From Oceanimonas smirnovii ATCC BAA-899 (lineage in GTDB: Bacteria; Pseudomonadota; Gammaproteobacteria; Enterobacterales; Aeromonadaceae), in contig NZ_KB908460.1 in NCBI RefSeq assembly GCF_000381965.1, positions 62,001 through 126,000 of the forward strand: DNA of 64,000 nt. Reading direction: 5' to 3'. The position numbers were made by a program, and so were the translations under genes. This document shows positions 35,003 to 43,593 of this stretch, piece by piece. The stretch's first letter is position 1. Every line of letters starts with the position of its first letter. The notes below the pieces were generated by a model. That model had not been told where the DNA came from. It ran no database searches and was given only the letters and a program-made list of their open reading frames with translations.

Positions 35003-38000
35003 TTACCGCTCCCTCGAAGAGGGTTTCCGGCTGCCCCTTAAGATCAGCATGCAGGGCGTGAGCAGCAGGGTGAGCAGGGTGGCAAAGGCCAGACCGCCGG
35101 CAATGGCGCTGGAGAGCTGGGTCCACCACTGAGTGGACGGCGCGCCCAGCCCCAGTGAAGGGGCCAGCAAGTCCACATTCACTCCCAGCACCATGGGCAT
35201 CAGCCCCAGTATGGTGGTAATGGCAGTGAGCAGCACGGGCCGCAGGCGCAGGCAGCCGGTTTCCAGCGCCGCCTCAAACGGACTCATGCCATCGGCTCTC
35301 AGCTGGTTAAAGGTGTCGATCAGCACAATGTTGTTGTTCACGACGATGCCCGCCAGAGCGATGATGCCCATGCCCACCATCACAATCCCAAAGGACTGAC
35401 CGTTCAGCAGCAGTCCCATCAGTACGCCGGCGGTGGAAAACACAATGGCCGACAGCACCAGCAGGGTCTGGTAGAAGCTGTTGAACTGAACCACCAGTAT
35501 TAACGTCATCAGCAAAATCGCTACTATAAAGGCGGTGCTGAGAAACTGACCCGCTTCCCGCTGATCCGCATCTTCTCCCGCCAGAGTCAGGGTCACCCCT
35601 TCCGGCAGCGCTACCCCGGACTGCTGCAGGGCACTCAGGCGCTCATCCAGACGAAAGCCCTCCGCCATATCGGCCTTGATGGTCACGGTGCGCCGGCCGT
35701 TAACTCTGTGCAGTGTGCCCACCTTGGGGGCCGGAGTCAGGGTGACAAACTCGCTCAGGGGCACCTGGCCTCTGGGCGTGTTCAGGGTCAGCCGGGAGAG
35801 CTGATCCACCGAGCGCCAGTGCGCCGGCAAGCGCACACGAATATCCACTTCATCGCTGGCATCTTCAGGCCGGTAGCTGGCCAGACGCAAACCGTTAGTC
35901 ACCAGCTGCACCGCATTGCCCACACTGAGCACATCTGCCCCCATGCGGGCAGCCGCTTCCCGGTTGACCTGCAGGCGCCACTCTATGCCCGGCAGGCTGC
36001 GATCATCTTCTATGTCGGCAAAGCCGCCCAGCTCATTCATGGCGGCACGCACTTGCTCGGTAGCCGAATCCAGGGCAGCTTCATCGCTGCCCGACAGCCG
36101 GATTTCCACCGGCTTGCCGCCACCCGGGCCCATTTGCTGTTCACGAAACTCCAGTACCACGCCGGGAATGTCGGCAGTGCGCGCCAGCATGGTTTCCCGA
36201 ATGGCGCTGGCGGGCCGGCGCAAATACCAGTCAATAAACTGAAACTGCAGCACACCAATCACATCACTGCCCATCTGGTTGTCGGCCATGGCAAAGCTGC
36301 GGGCATAAAGCGCCTTGACCTCGGTCAGCCCGGTCAGCCGGCTTTCCACTTCCTGCAGCAGAGCGTCTTTTTCATACACCGACAAATCGCCCCGGGCGCG
36401 CACCTGCAGCTGGGCACTGTCGGGCTCGATATCGGGGAAGAACTCCACTCCGTGGTTAAAACGGGCATAACCCGCATATAGCAGCGCAATCAGGCCAAGG
36501 GTGCCCAGCAGGGTCAGGCCGGGGCGGCGCAGCAGCCACGCCAGCAGGCGGCGGTAATGGTCGAGGCCCGGCACCACCACAGGCGCTTTGGGCTGACTGC
36601 TGCTTTTGCCCAGCCCGCCCATGGTAGGCAAAAATATCAGCGCCATGGCCAGAGACGCCAGCAGGCAGATAATGACGGTAGCCGGCAGATATTGCATAAA
36701 CTGCCCCACCACACCGGGCCAGAACAGCAACGGCATAAACACCGCCAGTGTGGTGATGGTAGAGGCAATCACCGGCCAGCTCATGCGGTGGGCGGCATTG
36801 ATCCAGGCCTGCTTGGGCGGCTGGCCCTCATGCAGATGGCGGTCGGCCAGCTCGCTCACTACAATGGCCCCGTCCACCAGCATGCCCGCCACCAGTATCA
36901 GTGCAAACAGCACGATAATGTTCATGGTAAAGCCGATGCCCCAGATCACCAGAATACCGGCAAAAAAGGCCCCGGGAATGGTCAGCCCCACCATCAGTGC
37001 CGAGCGTGCGCCCATGGTGGCTAGAATAAGAATAAGCACCAGCACCACGGCGGTGAGCACATTGTTGAGCAAGTCCGCCAGCATGGTTTCAATCTGGGTG
37101 GACTGATCCATGATGTAGTCGATCTCCACCCCGTCGGGCAGCAGCGGCTCAGCCTGCGCCAGCAATGCTTTGACCTGCTCTATGGTCTCGATGATATTGG
37201 CACCGGCGCGTTTGCTCACTTCCAGCACCACGCCGGGCTGGCCGTTGATGCGGGCAAAGCCGGCGGGATCCTTGAAGGTGCGGCGAATGGTGGCCACATC
37301 GCCAAAGGTGACCACGCTGTCGCCACTGACCTTGAGCGGCAGCCCCAGTACGTCGTCGAGGTTTTCAATCACGCCGGGCACCTTGATCGCCAGCCGGCCG
37401 GCACCGGTATCCAGGCTGCCGGCGGCCACCAGCCGGTTGTTGCGCGACACCAGATTAAACAGCTGGGTATAGTCAATGCCGTAACTGTCGAGCACCTGAG
37501 GATCCACCAGAATTTCCAGCAGATCTTCCCGATCACCGCCTATGTCCACTTCCAGCACTTCGGCAATGCCTTCAATTTCATCCTTCAGCCGGCGGGCTAT
37601 CATCACCAGCTCACCTTCTGAAAGCGGCCCCGACAGTGCCACCGACAGCACCGGAAACAGCGCCACGTTAATTTCGTGCACCACAGGTTCTTCCGCTTCC
37701 TGAGGCAGCTCGCTTTGTGCCAGATCCACTTTTTCACGCACTTCCTGCAGCGCCTGTTTGGGATCAAAGCCGGCATCAAATTCCAGCATCACGGAAGCAT
37801 GGCCTTCGCTGGCGGTAGAGGTCATTTTCTTGACCCCTTCCAGGGTGCGCAGCTCCTGCTCCATGGGCCGCACCAGCAGGCGCTCGCCGTCTTCCGGGCT
37901 GATGCCTTCCAGCGCCATGGACACATACATCATGGGAATGGTCACATCCGGGTTGGCCTCTTTGGGAATGACCTGATAGGCCCCCACGCCACCCAGTAAC

Positions 38001-38065
38001 AGCAATATAAAAAACAGCAGCGTGGCCCGGCTGCGGTAAACAGCGGCCTGAATAAGCGCCCTCAT
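35003..38065 (-). CDS. RND efflux permease (HAE family)
   Basis: 1020-residue inner-membrane proton-driven pump with the AcrB plan: TM1 (about 12-30), periplasmic loop, TM2-6, a second periplasmic loop (about 545-850) and TM7-12. TM4 reads GMLVDGAIVVSE: only one Asp of AcrB's Asp-Asp relay pair remains, the second being Gly; TM10 has VVNNNIVLIDTF where AcrB has a Lys. Both changes occur in other HAE branches. It overlaps the membrane-fusion gene by 4 bases. No outer-membrane channel gene is nearby, so a distant TolC is assumed. Substrates unknown. Confidence 0.92.
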   Translation of the reverse strand: MRALIQAAVYRSRATLLFFILLLLGGVGAYQVIPKEANPDVTIPMMYVSMALEGISPEDGERLLVRPMEQELRTLEGVKKMTSTASEGHASVMLEFDAGFDPKQALQEVREKVDLAQSELPQEAEEPVVHEINVALFPVLSVALSGPLSEGELVMIARRLKDEIEGIAEVLEVDIGGDREDLLEILVDPQVLDSYGIDYTQLFNLVSRNNRLVAAGSLDTGAGRLAIKVPGVIENLDDVLGLPLKVSGDSVVTFGDVATIRRTFKDPAGFARINGQPGVVLEVSKRAGANIIETIEQVKALLAQAEPLLPDGVEIDYIMDQSTQIETMLADLLNNVLTAVVLVLILILATMGARSALMVGLTIPGAFFAGILVIWGIGFTMNIIVLFALILVAGMLVDGAIVVSELADRHLHEGQPPKQAWINAAHRMSWPVIASTITTLAVFMPLLFWPGVVGQFMQYLPATVIICLLASLAMALIFLPTMGGLGKSSSQPKAPVVVPGLDHYRRLLAWLLRRPGLTLLGTLGLIALLYAGYARFNHGVEFFPDIEPDSAQLQVRARGDLSVYEKDALLQEVESRLTGLTEVKALYARSFAMADNQMGSDVIGVLQFQFIDWYLRRPASAIRETMLARTADIPGVVLEFREQQMGPGGGKPVEIRLSGSDEAALDSATEQVRAAMNELGGFADIEDDRSLPGIEWRLQVNREAAARMGADVLSVGNAVQLVTNGLRLASYRPEDASDEVDIRVRLPAHWRSVDQLSRLTLNTPRGQVPLSEFVTLTPAPKVGTLHRVNGRRTVTIKADMAEGFRLDERLSALQQSGVALPEGVTLTLAGEDADQREAGQFLSTAFIVAILLMTLILVVQFNSFYQTLLVLSAIVFSTAGVLMGLLLNGQSFGIVMVGMGIIALAGIVVNNNIVLIDTFNQLRADGMSPFEAALETGCLRLRPVLLTAITTILGLMPMVLGVNVDLLAPSLGLGAPSTQWWTQLSSAIAGGLAFATLLTLLLTPCMLILRGSRKPSSRER

Positions 38066-39219
38066 TCACGCAACTCCTGCACCGCCACTACCTCACCCGG
38101 CGTAATAAAGCCGGCCCCCCGGGTCACCACCCGGGCCTGCTCGGGCAAACCGGTCACCCAGGCTTCATTCGGAGTAATGGCCAGTAGCGTAACCGGCACC
38201 AGCTGCAGCCGGTTTTGCGCATCCACCAGATGCACACCGGTGCGCCCCTGCTCATCAAGGGCCAGCAAGGCAGGAGACAAGCGGTGCGCCACCCGTGTGG
38301 GCAGGTGAATTGTCAGCTCGGCACTGGCACCGGCCAGACGCAGCCCTTGCGGATTGTCAAACCGGGCTTCTACCGCAAAGCTGCGGGTATCGGAGTCAGC
38401 GGCAGCAGCCACAAAGCTAAGGGTGCCCGACAGGGTTCGCCCATCCAGCGCAGTGGCCGTTACCGGCAGACCGGTTGTTAAGCCGGCCACCTTTTGCTGA
38501 GGCACAAAGCCGCTCAGGGTCAGTGTGTTATCGTTGACCAGCATCAGCAGGGAATCGCCGGTCCGAACATAATCCCCCGTTTCTACATGGCGGGCATTCA
38601 CGGTGCCCGCAAAGGGGGCCGTTGGCCGGCTGTAATCCAGCGCCAGCCGGGCCTCGGCCAGAGCGGCATTGGCGGCGGCGGCAGCAGCACGGCGCATCAG
38701 TAACTCGGTGTCGGCAAGCAGACCTTTTTGGCTGAGCCGCTCGGCGGCCTTCAGTTCGGCGGCGTTGAGCTTTTGCTCGGCCTCGGCCCGGCTGAGGGCG
38801 GCCCGCCTGTCATCCAGACTCAGGGTCAGCAGCCGCTCGCCCTCGGCCAGGGTTTGCCCGAGCTCAGCCAGCTGCTCTACCACACCGTCGGTACGGGCCC
38901 GCACCACCAGCTGACGTTCCGCCTGAAACTGCCCCTGCACCAAGTGTTGCGGCTGATAGTCACTGGCGCTGAGCTGGGTGACCTGCACTGTGATTTCCTG
39001 CCTGTCCGGGCTCTGGCTGTTTTTCTCCGCCTCAGGTGCCTGCCGAGCGGCCTGATACAAGTGCCCCCGCCACAGCCAGAACAGCACCACCACCAGTATC
39101 AGCGCCGCCCATATCCGCGTTTTATGTCTGGCCGCTCTGCTGCGCCAACTCCTTGATCCCATGTTGGTTCCGTCTTTTTTAAGATTATTGTTCAGCATAT
39201 CAACTTGCTTCCCGCTCAT
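38062..39219 (-). CDS. RND periplasmic adaptor (membrane fusion protein)
   Basis: 385 residues. A membrane anchor near 35-52 (IWAALILVVVLFWLW), then the HlyD-type lipoyl halves (RARTDGVVEQLAELGQTLAEGERLL and RPTAPFAGTVNARHVETGDYV) around a coiled-coil hairpin (about 140-190, rich in Ala/Glu/Leu), a beta-barrel and a membrane-proximal domain. Signal anchor rather than lipoprotein. The first ATG has AAGG upstream; later ATGs at 39198 and 39162 are possible starts. It ends in ATGA shared with the permease start. Confidence 0.9.
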   Translation of the reverse strand: MSGKQVDMLNNNLKKDGTNMGSRSWRSRAARHKTRIWAALILVVVLFWLWRGHLYQAARQAPEAEKNSQSPDRQEITVQVTQLSASDYQPQHLVQGQFQAERQLVVRARTDGVVEQLAELGQTLAEGERLLTLSLDDRRAALSRAEAEQKLNAAELKAAERLSQKGLLADTELLMRRAAAAAANAALAEARLALDYSRPTAPFAGTVNARHVETGDYVRTGDSLLMLVNDNTLTLSGFVPQQKVAGLTTGLPVTATALDGRTLSGTLSFVAAAADSDTRSFAVEARFDNPQGLRLAGASAELTIHLPTRVAHRLSPALLALDEQGRTGVHLVDAQNRLQLVPVTLLAITPNEAWVTGLPEQARVVTRGAGFITPGEVVAVQELRE

Positions 39220-39225
39220 ACAGCC

Positions 39226-39239
39226 TTGATACAGATCAA
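39226..39239. promoter_or_regulatory. Perfect FNR-type box
   Basis: TTGAT-ACAG-ATCAA matches the FNR/ANR/EtrA consensus TTGAT-N4-ATCAA at all ten positions. It lies 6 bases before the adaptor start and is centred about 58 bases before the predicted start of the small-membrane-protein transcript. It could activate the latter in low oxygen and block the pump operon. Confidence 0.7.
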
Positions 39240-39255
39240 AAAAACATCAACTTTA

Positions 39256-39284
39256 TTGACTCACCGGTCAGACAGGCGTACTGT
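39256..39284 (+). promoter_or_regulatory. Sigma-70 promoter of the small membrane protein
   Basis: TTGACT (39256-39261), a 17-base spacer and TACTGT (39279-39284). The -35 is 5 of 6; the -10 is weak, consistent with an activated promoter. Confidence 0.5.
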
Positions 39285-39314
39285 GATCATAAACAAACAT
39301 TTGGAGTGCCACTT

Positions 39315-39536
39315 ATGAGCAATCAACGCTTGCTGTCTCTGGCCAATCTTTCCATGGTGGTGTTTCTGGTGCTGTTCTGCGGCTCCCTGAGCATGGCCTG
39401 GCTGGGTGAACAGTCCCTGTCTGTGGGCACCACCGTCTTTATGCATATTACCCTGGTGCTCACCGCTGCCCTGTTCAAACTGGCCTATGTGGTGCGTCTT
39501 ATCGCCCAGGACCGCATGGGCCAGCCCCTGGTCTAA
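39315..39536 (+). CDS. Small two-helix membrane protein, unknown function
   Basis: 73 residues from an ATG with GGAG nine bases before it (MSNQRLLSLANLSMVVFLVL). Two predicted membrane helices, about 10-28 and 38-60, joined by a short loop with GEQSLSVGTTVF; the C-terminus is polar (IAQDRMGQPLV). I do not recognise the family with certainty. Single-gene unit between an FNR-type promoter region and a strong terminator, which makes it a real gene and suggests a role in low oxygen. Confidence 0.82.
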   Translation: MSNQRLLSLANLSMVVFLVLFCGSLSMAWLGEQSLSVGTTVFMHITLVLTAALFKLAYVVRLIAQDRMGQPLV

Positions 39537-39540
39537 ACGC

Positions 39541-39570
39541 AAAAAGCCCCGCTTCACAGCGGGGCTTTTT
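39541..39570. terminator. Bidirectional terminator between small membrane gene and purK
   Basis: AAAAA-GCCCCGC-TTCACA-GCGGGGC-TTTTT; both strands have a T-run, so it serves the convergent genes on each side. Confidence 0.93.
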
Positions 39571-39589
39571 ATGCTGGACCAACAGCCGC

Positions 39590-40657
39590 TCAGTTAAGCT
39601 GACTGCGCAACCAGTCGAGCACTATGCCGTAACTGGCGGGCAGCATGGGCTCAAGCTTATCAAGGGCGGCCTGAGTATCGGACGGGTTGCTCAGGCAGAA
39701 GTTGATATGGCCTACCTTGCGGCCGGGGCGCACGTCCTTGCCATACCAGTACAGCTCGGCACCGGGCACCGAGAGCCAGTCGTCGTTGCGCTCGGTCCCC
39801 ACCAGGTTCACCATGACGCTGGTGTTTTTGACGCTAGGGGCAATCAGCGGCAGCCCGGCCACGGCGCGCAGATGCGCTTCAAACTGGCTGATATTAGCGC
39901 CTGCCTGGGTCCAGTGACCGCTGTTGTGCACTCGGGGCGCCAGCTCGTTGATGAGCAGGTGATCGCCCACCCGGAAGCACTCCATGGCCATGACGCCGAC
40001 ATAGTCGAGATCGTTCATCAGGGTGCCAAGCATGCGCTCGGCCTCGTCCTGCAGGTGCGCCAAGCGCGCCAGCGGCGACACCGAGCCCAGCAGAATGCCG
40101 TCCACATGCAGGTTGAGGGTCAACGGATAGAAATAGCACTGGCCGTCTTCACCGCGCATGCCGACGATGGAGGCTTCCTCGTCAAAGTCGATGGCCTGCT
40201 CGGCAATGGCCTGGGTGTGCCAGTCATCGGGAATGGCGTCCCGGCCCGGCTCCCGCAGCCAGTGCTGACCGCGACCATCGTAGCCGCCGGTGCGGCGCTT
40301 GAGCAGCACCCGCTCGCCCAGCGCCTCATGCAGGCTTTCGGCGGTGGTGTCGGTTTCCACCAGCTGCCAGGGCGCGGTGGCCAGCCCCAGTTTGTCGATC
40401 AGTGATTTTTGAGTGTAGCGATCGGCCAGAATGGGAAAGGTATTCAGATTAACGAACGCCGGATGAGCCGCCAGCTGACGAGTAGCGGCGGTCTCGGGCC
40501 ACTGCTCGCGCTCGGCGGTGACTTTTTCATGAGCCTGCAGCGGAAAGGTGTCTTCCGACTCGATATCAACCGGACGCACGTCCAGATTAAGCGGCATGCC
40601 AGCGTGCTTCAGCATCTGGCCCAGCTGGCCGGCACCCAGTACCCAGATACGGCTCAT
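39590..40657 (-). CDS. purK: N5-carboxyaminoimidazole ribonucleotide synthase
   Basis: ATP-grasp enzyme of purine synthesis carboxylating AIR with bicarbonate. 355 residues, as in E. coli. Begins [18 protein letters not shown]; has [13 protein letters not shown] (about 136-148), [12 protein letters not shown] and the C-terminal ATP/metal loop [15 protein letters not shown]. Overlaps purE by 4 bases (ATGA). Confidence 0.96.
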   Translation of the reverse strand: MSRIWVLGAGQLGQMLKHAGMPLNLDVRPVDIESEDTFPLQAHEKVTAEREQWPETAATRQLAAHPAFVNLNTFPILADRYTQKSLIDKLGLATAPWQLVETDTTAESLHEALGERVLLKRRTGGYDGRGQHWLREPGRDAIPDDWHTQAIAEQAIDFDEEASIVGMRGEDGQCYFYPLTLNLHVDGILLGSVSPLARLAHLQDEAERMLGTLMNDLDYVGVMAMECFRVGDHLLINELAPRVHNSGHWTQAGANISQFEAHLRAVAGLPLIAPSVKNTSVMVNLVGTERNDDWLSVPGAELYWYGKDVRPGRKVGHINFCLSNPSDTQAALDKLEPMLPASYGIVLDWLRSQLN

Positions 40658-41148
40658 GCTTCCTCCCGCGGATCGGGGTTGCCCAGCACAGTGCTGGTTT
40701 GATCATGGCGGAAGGTGTCCAGCCGCTCGGCCAGCTCGGCATCGTGATTGGCCAGCATCTGGCAGGCCAGCAGACCGGCATTAAAAGCACCGGAGGTGCC
40801 GATGGCCAGGGTGCCCACGGCCACGCCCTTGGGCATCTGCACAATGGACAGCAGGCTATCGAGACCACTCAGGGCCTTGCTTTGCACCGGCACACCCAGC
40901 ACCGGCAGCCGGGTTTTGGCGGCCACCATGCCCGGCAGGTGGGCGGCACCGCCGGCACCGGCAATAATCACCTGATAACCGCGCTCCACGGCCTGTTCAC
41001 CAAATTCCATCAGCCGGTCTGGGGTGCGGTGCGCCGACACCACTTCCACGGTATAGGGAACCTGCAGCTGGTCCATGATTTCTGCGGCACCCTGCATGGT
41101 GGGCCAATCACTTTTTGAACCCATGATGACGGCAACTTTTGCTTGCAT
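40654..41148 (-). CDS. purE: N5-CAIR mutase, catalytic subunit
   Basis: 164-residue class I PurE, moving the carboxyl group of N5-CAIR to carbon 4. [20 protein letters not shown] at the start, SAHRTPDRL (about 39-47) with the catalytic His, and [15 protein letters not shown] (about 64-78) are conserved. First gene of purE-purK. A PurR box is not convincing upstream (see rejected items). Confidence 0.96.
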   Translation of the reverse strand: MQAKVAVIMGSKSDWPTMQGAAEIMDQLQVPYTVEVVSAHRTPDRLMEFGEQAVERGYQVIIAGAGGAAHLPGMVAAKTRLPVLGVPVQSKALSGLDSLLSIVQMPKGVAVGTLAIGTSGAFNAGLLACQMLANHDAELAERLDTFRHDQTSTVLGNPDPREEA

Positions 41149-41566
41149 GACTACTCCTGTTCAACAACGTTGTGCATGTTTTAGGTGGATCCGGGGGAGC
41201 GCGGATTATACCGAAAGCCCGGTTTTGCGGCCAGTGAAAGGGTGGACAATACCTGACCCAATCGTTAAGGTATGGGCCGTTCAAGGCTGAACAGATGATT
41301 TTAAGGAGGTGAACGCCTTATGATGGGCGCCATTGAAGCTTTACCCTGACGCACGCTTTCGTGCCGTCGACCGCACAATACCAGGCTAACGCCAACGTCT
41401 TTAAGAAGCACAACGCTTCACCGCAAAACAAACTGTTATCTTGTTTTCTGAACCTTCAGCAGGTTCTCTACGTCCGTTGCCGTCAGCCAGGTCGTCCAAA
41501 CCTGCACCCGCAATCCGCCTCTGGTGTGCTTGCCCGTGCTCGTCTGTGTTTTTACAAGACAGGGAG
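41149..41566 (+). promoter_or_regulatory. Structured leader of the sodium:solute symporter
   Basis: 418 bases between purE and the symporter. TGGACA (41243-41248), 17 bases and TAAGGT (41266-41271) are a weak promoter candidate. AAGGC (41283-41287) can pair with GCCTT (41315-41319), enclosing the perfect ribosome site AAGGAGGTGA (41303-41312); a 9-codon ORF follows (41320-41349); GACGCACG-CTTT-CGTG-C-CGTC (41348-41368) forms a hairpin that takes in most of the ORF stop. The following ~200 bases show no terminator. Likely a translation-linked control region. Confidence 0.5.
41320..41349 (+). CDS. Nine-codon leader ORF
   Basis: Reads MMGAIEALP then TGA. It has the best ribosome site in the window: AAGGAGGTGA, ten bases fully complementary to the 3' end of 16S rRNA, seven bases before the ATG. 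Its stop overlaps the foot of a hairpin. Too short for a structured product, so a leader peptide whose translation matters is the likelier reading. No run of one amino acid is seen that would point to classical attenuation. Confidence 0.5.
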   Translation: MMGAIEALP

Positions 41567-43255
41567 ATGAACTTGGAACTCTATCAATTTTCCAGCACCA
41601 CAGTACTGCTGCTACTGGCCGCTTTTTACGGCGGAACCTACCTTATTACCACCTTCATCAAGAAGGAGCAGGAAGATACCGACGCCTTTATGGTATCTAA
41701 CCACAGTGTGGGCTTTGGCATGGGCGCGGCCAGCATGACCGCCACCTGGATCTGGGCCGCCTCCTTCTATGCCGCCGCCACCTCGGGTTATACCTATGGG
41801 GTCTCGGGCCCGCTGCATTATGGCTTTTGGGGTGCCCTGATGATTTTGTTTATTTACCCCTTTGGCCGGCGTTTTCGCGCCCTGGCCCCCAATGCCCATA
41901 CCCTGGGTGAAGTGATCCATGCCCGGCACGGCTCGTCCAGCCAGCTGATCCTGGCCTTTTCCAACCTGCTGGGCAGCATCATCAGCCTGATGGTGAACTT
42001 TACCGCCGCCGGTGCCCTGGTGTCTGTGCTGTCGCCGCTGTCGTTTCAGACCGGCGTCATCATTGCCGGTGTGGGCGTGCTCAGCTATACCCTCTGGTCC
42101 GGCTTTCGCGCTTCCGTGCTCACCGACTTCGCCCAGCTGATTGCACTCATGGCCATTGCCGTGGTGATTATTCCCGCGGTGCTGTTTGCCATGGGCGGTC
42201 CGGCAGAAGTGATGAACGGCTTTGATAACCTCACTGCCGAGCAGGCCAACCTCTTCTCCACCGAAGCCATTCTGCATCAGGGTGCTCCCTATTTTGTGGC
42301 GGTGCTGGCCTATGCCATTGGTAACCAGACCATTTCCCAGCGGCTGTTTGCGGTAAATGAAAAGCACATCAAGCCTACCTTCCTCACCGCCACGCTTGGG
42401 TATGGTGCCATTGTGATTGGCCTGGGCATGATTGGCCTGATGGCGCTGACCAACGGCGTTGAACCCCTGAACGGTGATATGAACAACCTGATCCCGCAGA
42501 TGGTATCCAGCTATCTGCCACCGGTGTTTATTGCCCTGTTCTTTATTCTGGTAATTGGCTCGCTGTCATCTACCGCCGACTCGGATCTGTCTGCCCTGTC
42601 CGCCATTATCATGGCCGATGTCTACGGCAAGAACATTGCCAGAGGCAAGGCAGACCCCAAACGCATGCTGTTTATTGGTCGTCTGACCATGATTGTCGCC
42701 ACCATGCTGGGCATTGTTCTGGCCAGCTTCTCTCTCGATATTCTGGTCATGCTGGTATTTGTAGGTGCACTCTGGGGGGCCATTGTGTTCCCGGTAATTG
42801 CCAGCTGCTTCTGGAGCCGGGTCACCAACCGCGCCTTTACCTCCTCGGTGATAGTGGCCCTGATCATGTTCTGCGTGGCCCGCTTTGAGTGGGTGGAAAT
42901 GACCGGTGCCGTGGCGGTGCTGTTCGAACTGCTGGCAAGCATTGGCGGCGGTGTGGTGATTGGCCTGATGGTATTTGGCTTCTTTGGCCGGCACGCGGGC
43001 TTTGTTGCCGGTATTATCGCCGGTCTGGCGCTGATGTATTTCGCCACCGGCTTCCTGCGGGAGTATACCGTGCTGCTGTCTTCCCTGCTGGCATACGGTG
43101 TCAGCACCCTGGTGTGTGTGGTGGTAAGCCTGCTGGATAATCAGAAGTTTGATTTTGAGCTGATTAAAAAGCGGGTGGGCAACTACGACGATCGTTTTGA
43201 TGCACCTGCCACTACAGCGGCCATGAAGACCGCCAAACTTGCCAAGGAGTCTTAA
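41567..43255 (+). CDS. Sodium:solute symporter (SSS) family transporter
   Basis: 562-residue SSS carrier with about 13-14 membrane helices. Core blocks are FMVSNHSVGFGMGAASMTATWIWAASF split over helix 1, GEVIHARHG, LWSGFRASVLTDFAQ (about 177-191, the family signature) and IGSLSSTADSDLSALSAI near 329-346. Substrate not predictable; the closest recalled relatives are annotated only as sodium:solute symporters. Start is ambiguous: the ATG directly abuts AGGGAG, whereas a TTG at 41573 has the normal six-base spacing, so translation may begin at the TTG (MELYQFSS). A 43-residue partner follows after 1 base. Confidence 0.88.
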   Translation: MNLELYQFSSTTVLLLLAAFYGGTYLITTFIKKEQEDTDAFMVSNHSVGFGMGAASMTATWIWAASFYAAATSGYTYGVSGPLHYGFWGALMILFIYPFGRRFRALAPNAHTLGEVIHARHGSSSQLILAFSNLLGSIISLMVNFTAAGALVSVLSPLSFQTGVIIAGVGVLSYTLWSGFRASVLTDFAQLIALMAIAVVIIPAVLFAMGGPAEVMNGFDNLTAEQANLFSTEAILHQGAPYFVAVLAYAIGNQTISQRLFAVNEKHIKPTFLTATLGYGAIVIGLGMIGLMALTNGVEPLNGDMNNLIPQMVSSYLPPVFIALFFILVIGSLSSTADSDLSALSAIIMADVYGKNIARGKADPKRMLFIGRLTMIVATMLGIVLASFSLDILVMLVFVGALWGAIVFPVIASCFWSRVTNRAFTSSVIVALIMFCVARFEWVEMTGAVAVLFELLASIGGGVVIGLMVFGFFGRHAGFVAGIIAGLALMYFATGFLREYTVLLSSLLAYGVSTLVCVVVSLLDNQKFDFELIKKRVGNYDDRFDAPATTAAMKTAKLAKES

Positions 43256-43256
43256 G

Positions 43257-43388
43257 ATGAGCGAACTGATAATGGGAGCCTACATTCTGATCTGGCCCGC
43301 CCTCACCCTTTTGGTATTGATCATGATCTGCCGCGGCGTATGGAAAGACATAGTCGCGGCCAAAAAAGAAAACCGCGAGCTGGTGTAA
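43257..43388 (+). CDS. 43-residue single-helix partner of the SSS transporter
   Basis: Short protein starting MSELIMGAYILIWPALT and ending KKENRELV, with one membrane helix (about 6-25) and a basic/acidic cytoplasmic tail. It starts one base after the symporter stop, with AAGGAG inside the symporter end as ribosome site, and the terminator follows 17 bases after it. I recall a family of about 43-residue proteins annotated as putative transporter small subunits next to such carriers; I could not check this here. A stabilising or regulatory subunit is the likely role. Confidence 0.8.
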   Translation: MSELIMGAYILIWPALTLLVLIMICRGVWKDIVAAKKENRELV

Positions 43389-43405
43389 GTCAGCGCGGAC
43401 AGCGT

Positions 43406-43437
43406 AAAAAGCGGACCTCAAGGGTCCGCTTTTTTTA
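43406..43437 (+). terminator. Intrinsic terminator of the SSS operon
   Basis: GCGGACC-TCAAG-GGTCCGC followed by TTTTTTT. Confidence 0.93.
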
Positions 43438-43459
43438 TTTGGGCCTGTGCGCGAAGCGC

Positions 43460-43567
43460 CAGCGCGGCTGCACTCCGCCGACACGCTACAAGTACATCCC
43501 TGTAACGCTCGAAAATGCCATCCATGGCATTTAATGGTCGGCTACGGCAATCCCCGCTGCCACTTCG
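43460..43567. repeat. Dispersed repeat, copy C
   Basis: Same order as copy B: CAGCGCGG, CACTCCGCCGACACGCTA, AAGTACATCC, GTAACGCTCG, palindrome AAATGCCAT-CC-ATGGCATTT at 43513-43532, ATGGTCGGCTACGGCAATC, CACTTCG. One base change next to the palindrome on each side compared with copy B. Lies between convergent genes, after a terminator. Confidence 0.8.
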
Positions 43568-43593
43568 TCACCCCAGGTTCAACCAACAAAAAC

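Noticed and set aside
34836-35129. 97-codon minus-strand frame after the PLP enzyme gene
   Set aside because: Made of double-hairpin and AGCTGGAAG repeats plus the end of the RND gene in another frame.
41155-41180. CAACAACGTTGTGC as a PurR box for purEK
   Set aside because: About 8 of 16 matches to the E. coli consensus, and it lies in the ribosome-site region; too weak to call.
43340-43534. 64-codon open frame overlapping the SSS terminator and repeat copy C
   Set aside because: Runs across a strong terminator and into a repeat; no ribosome site.
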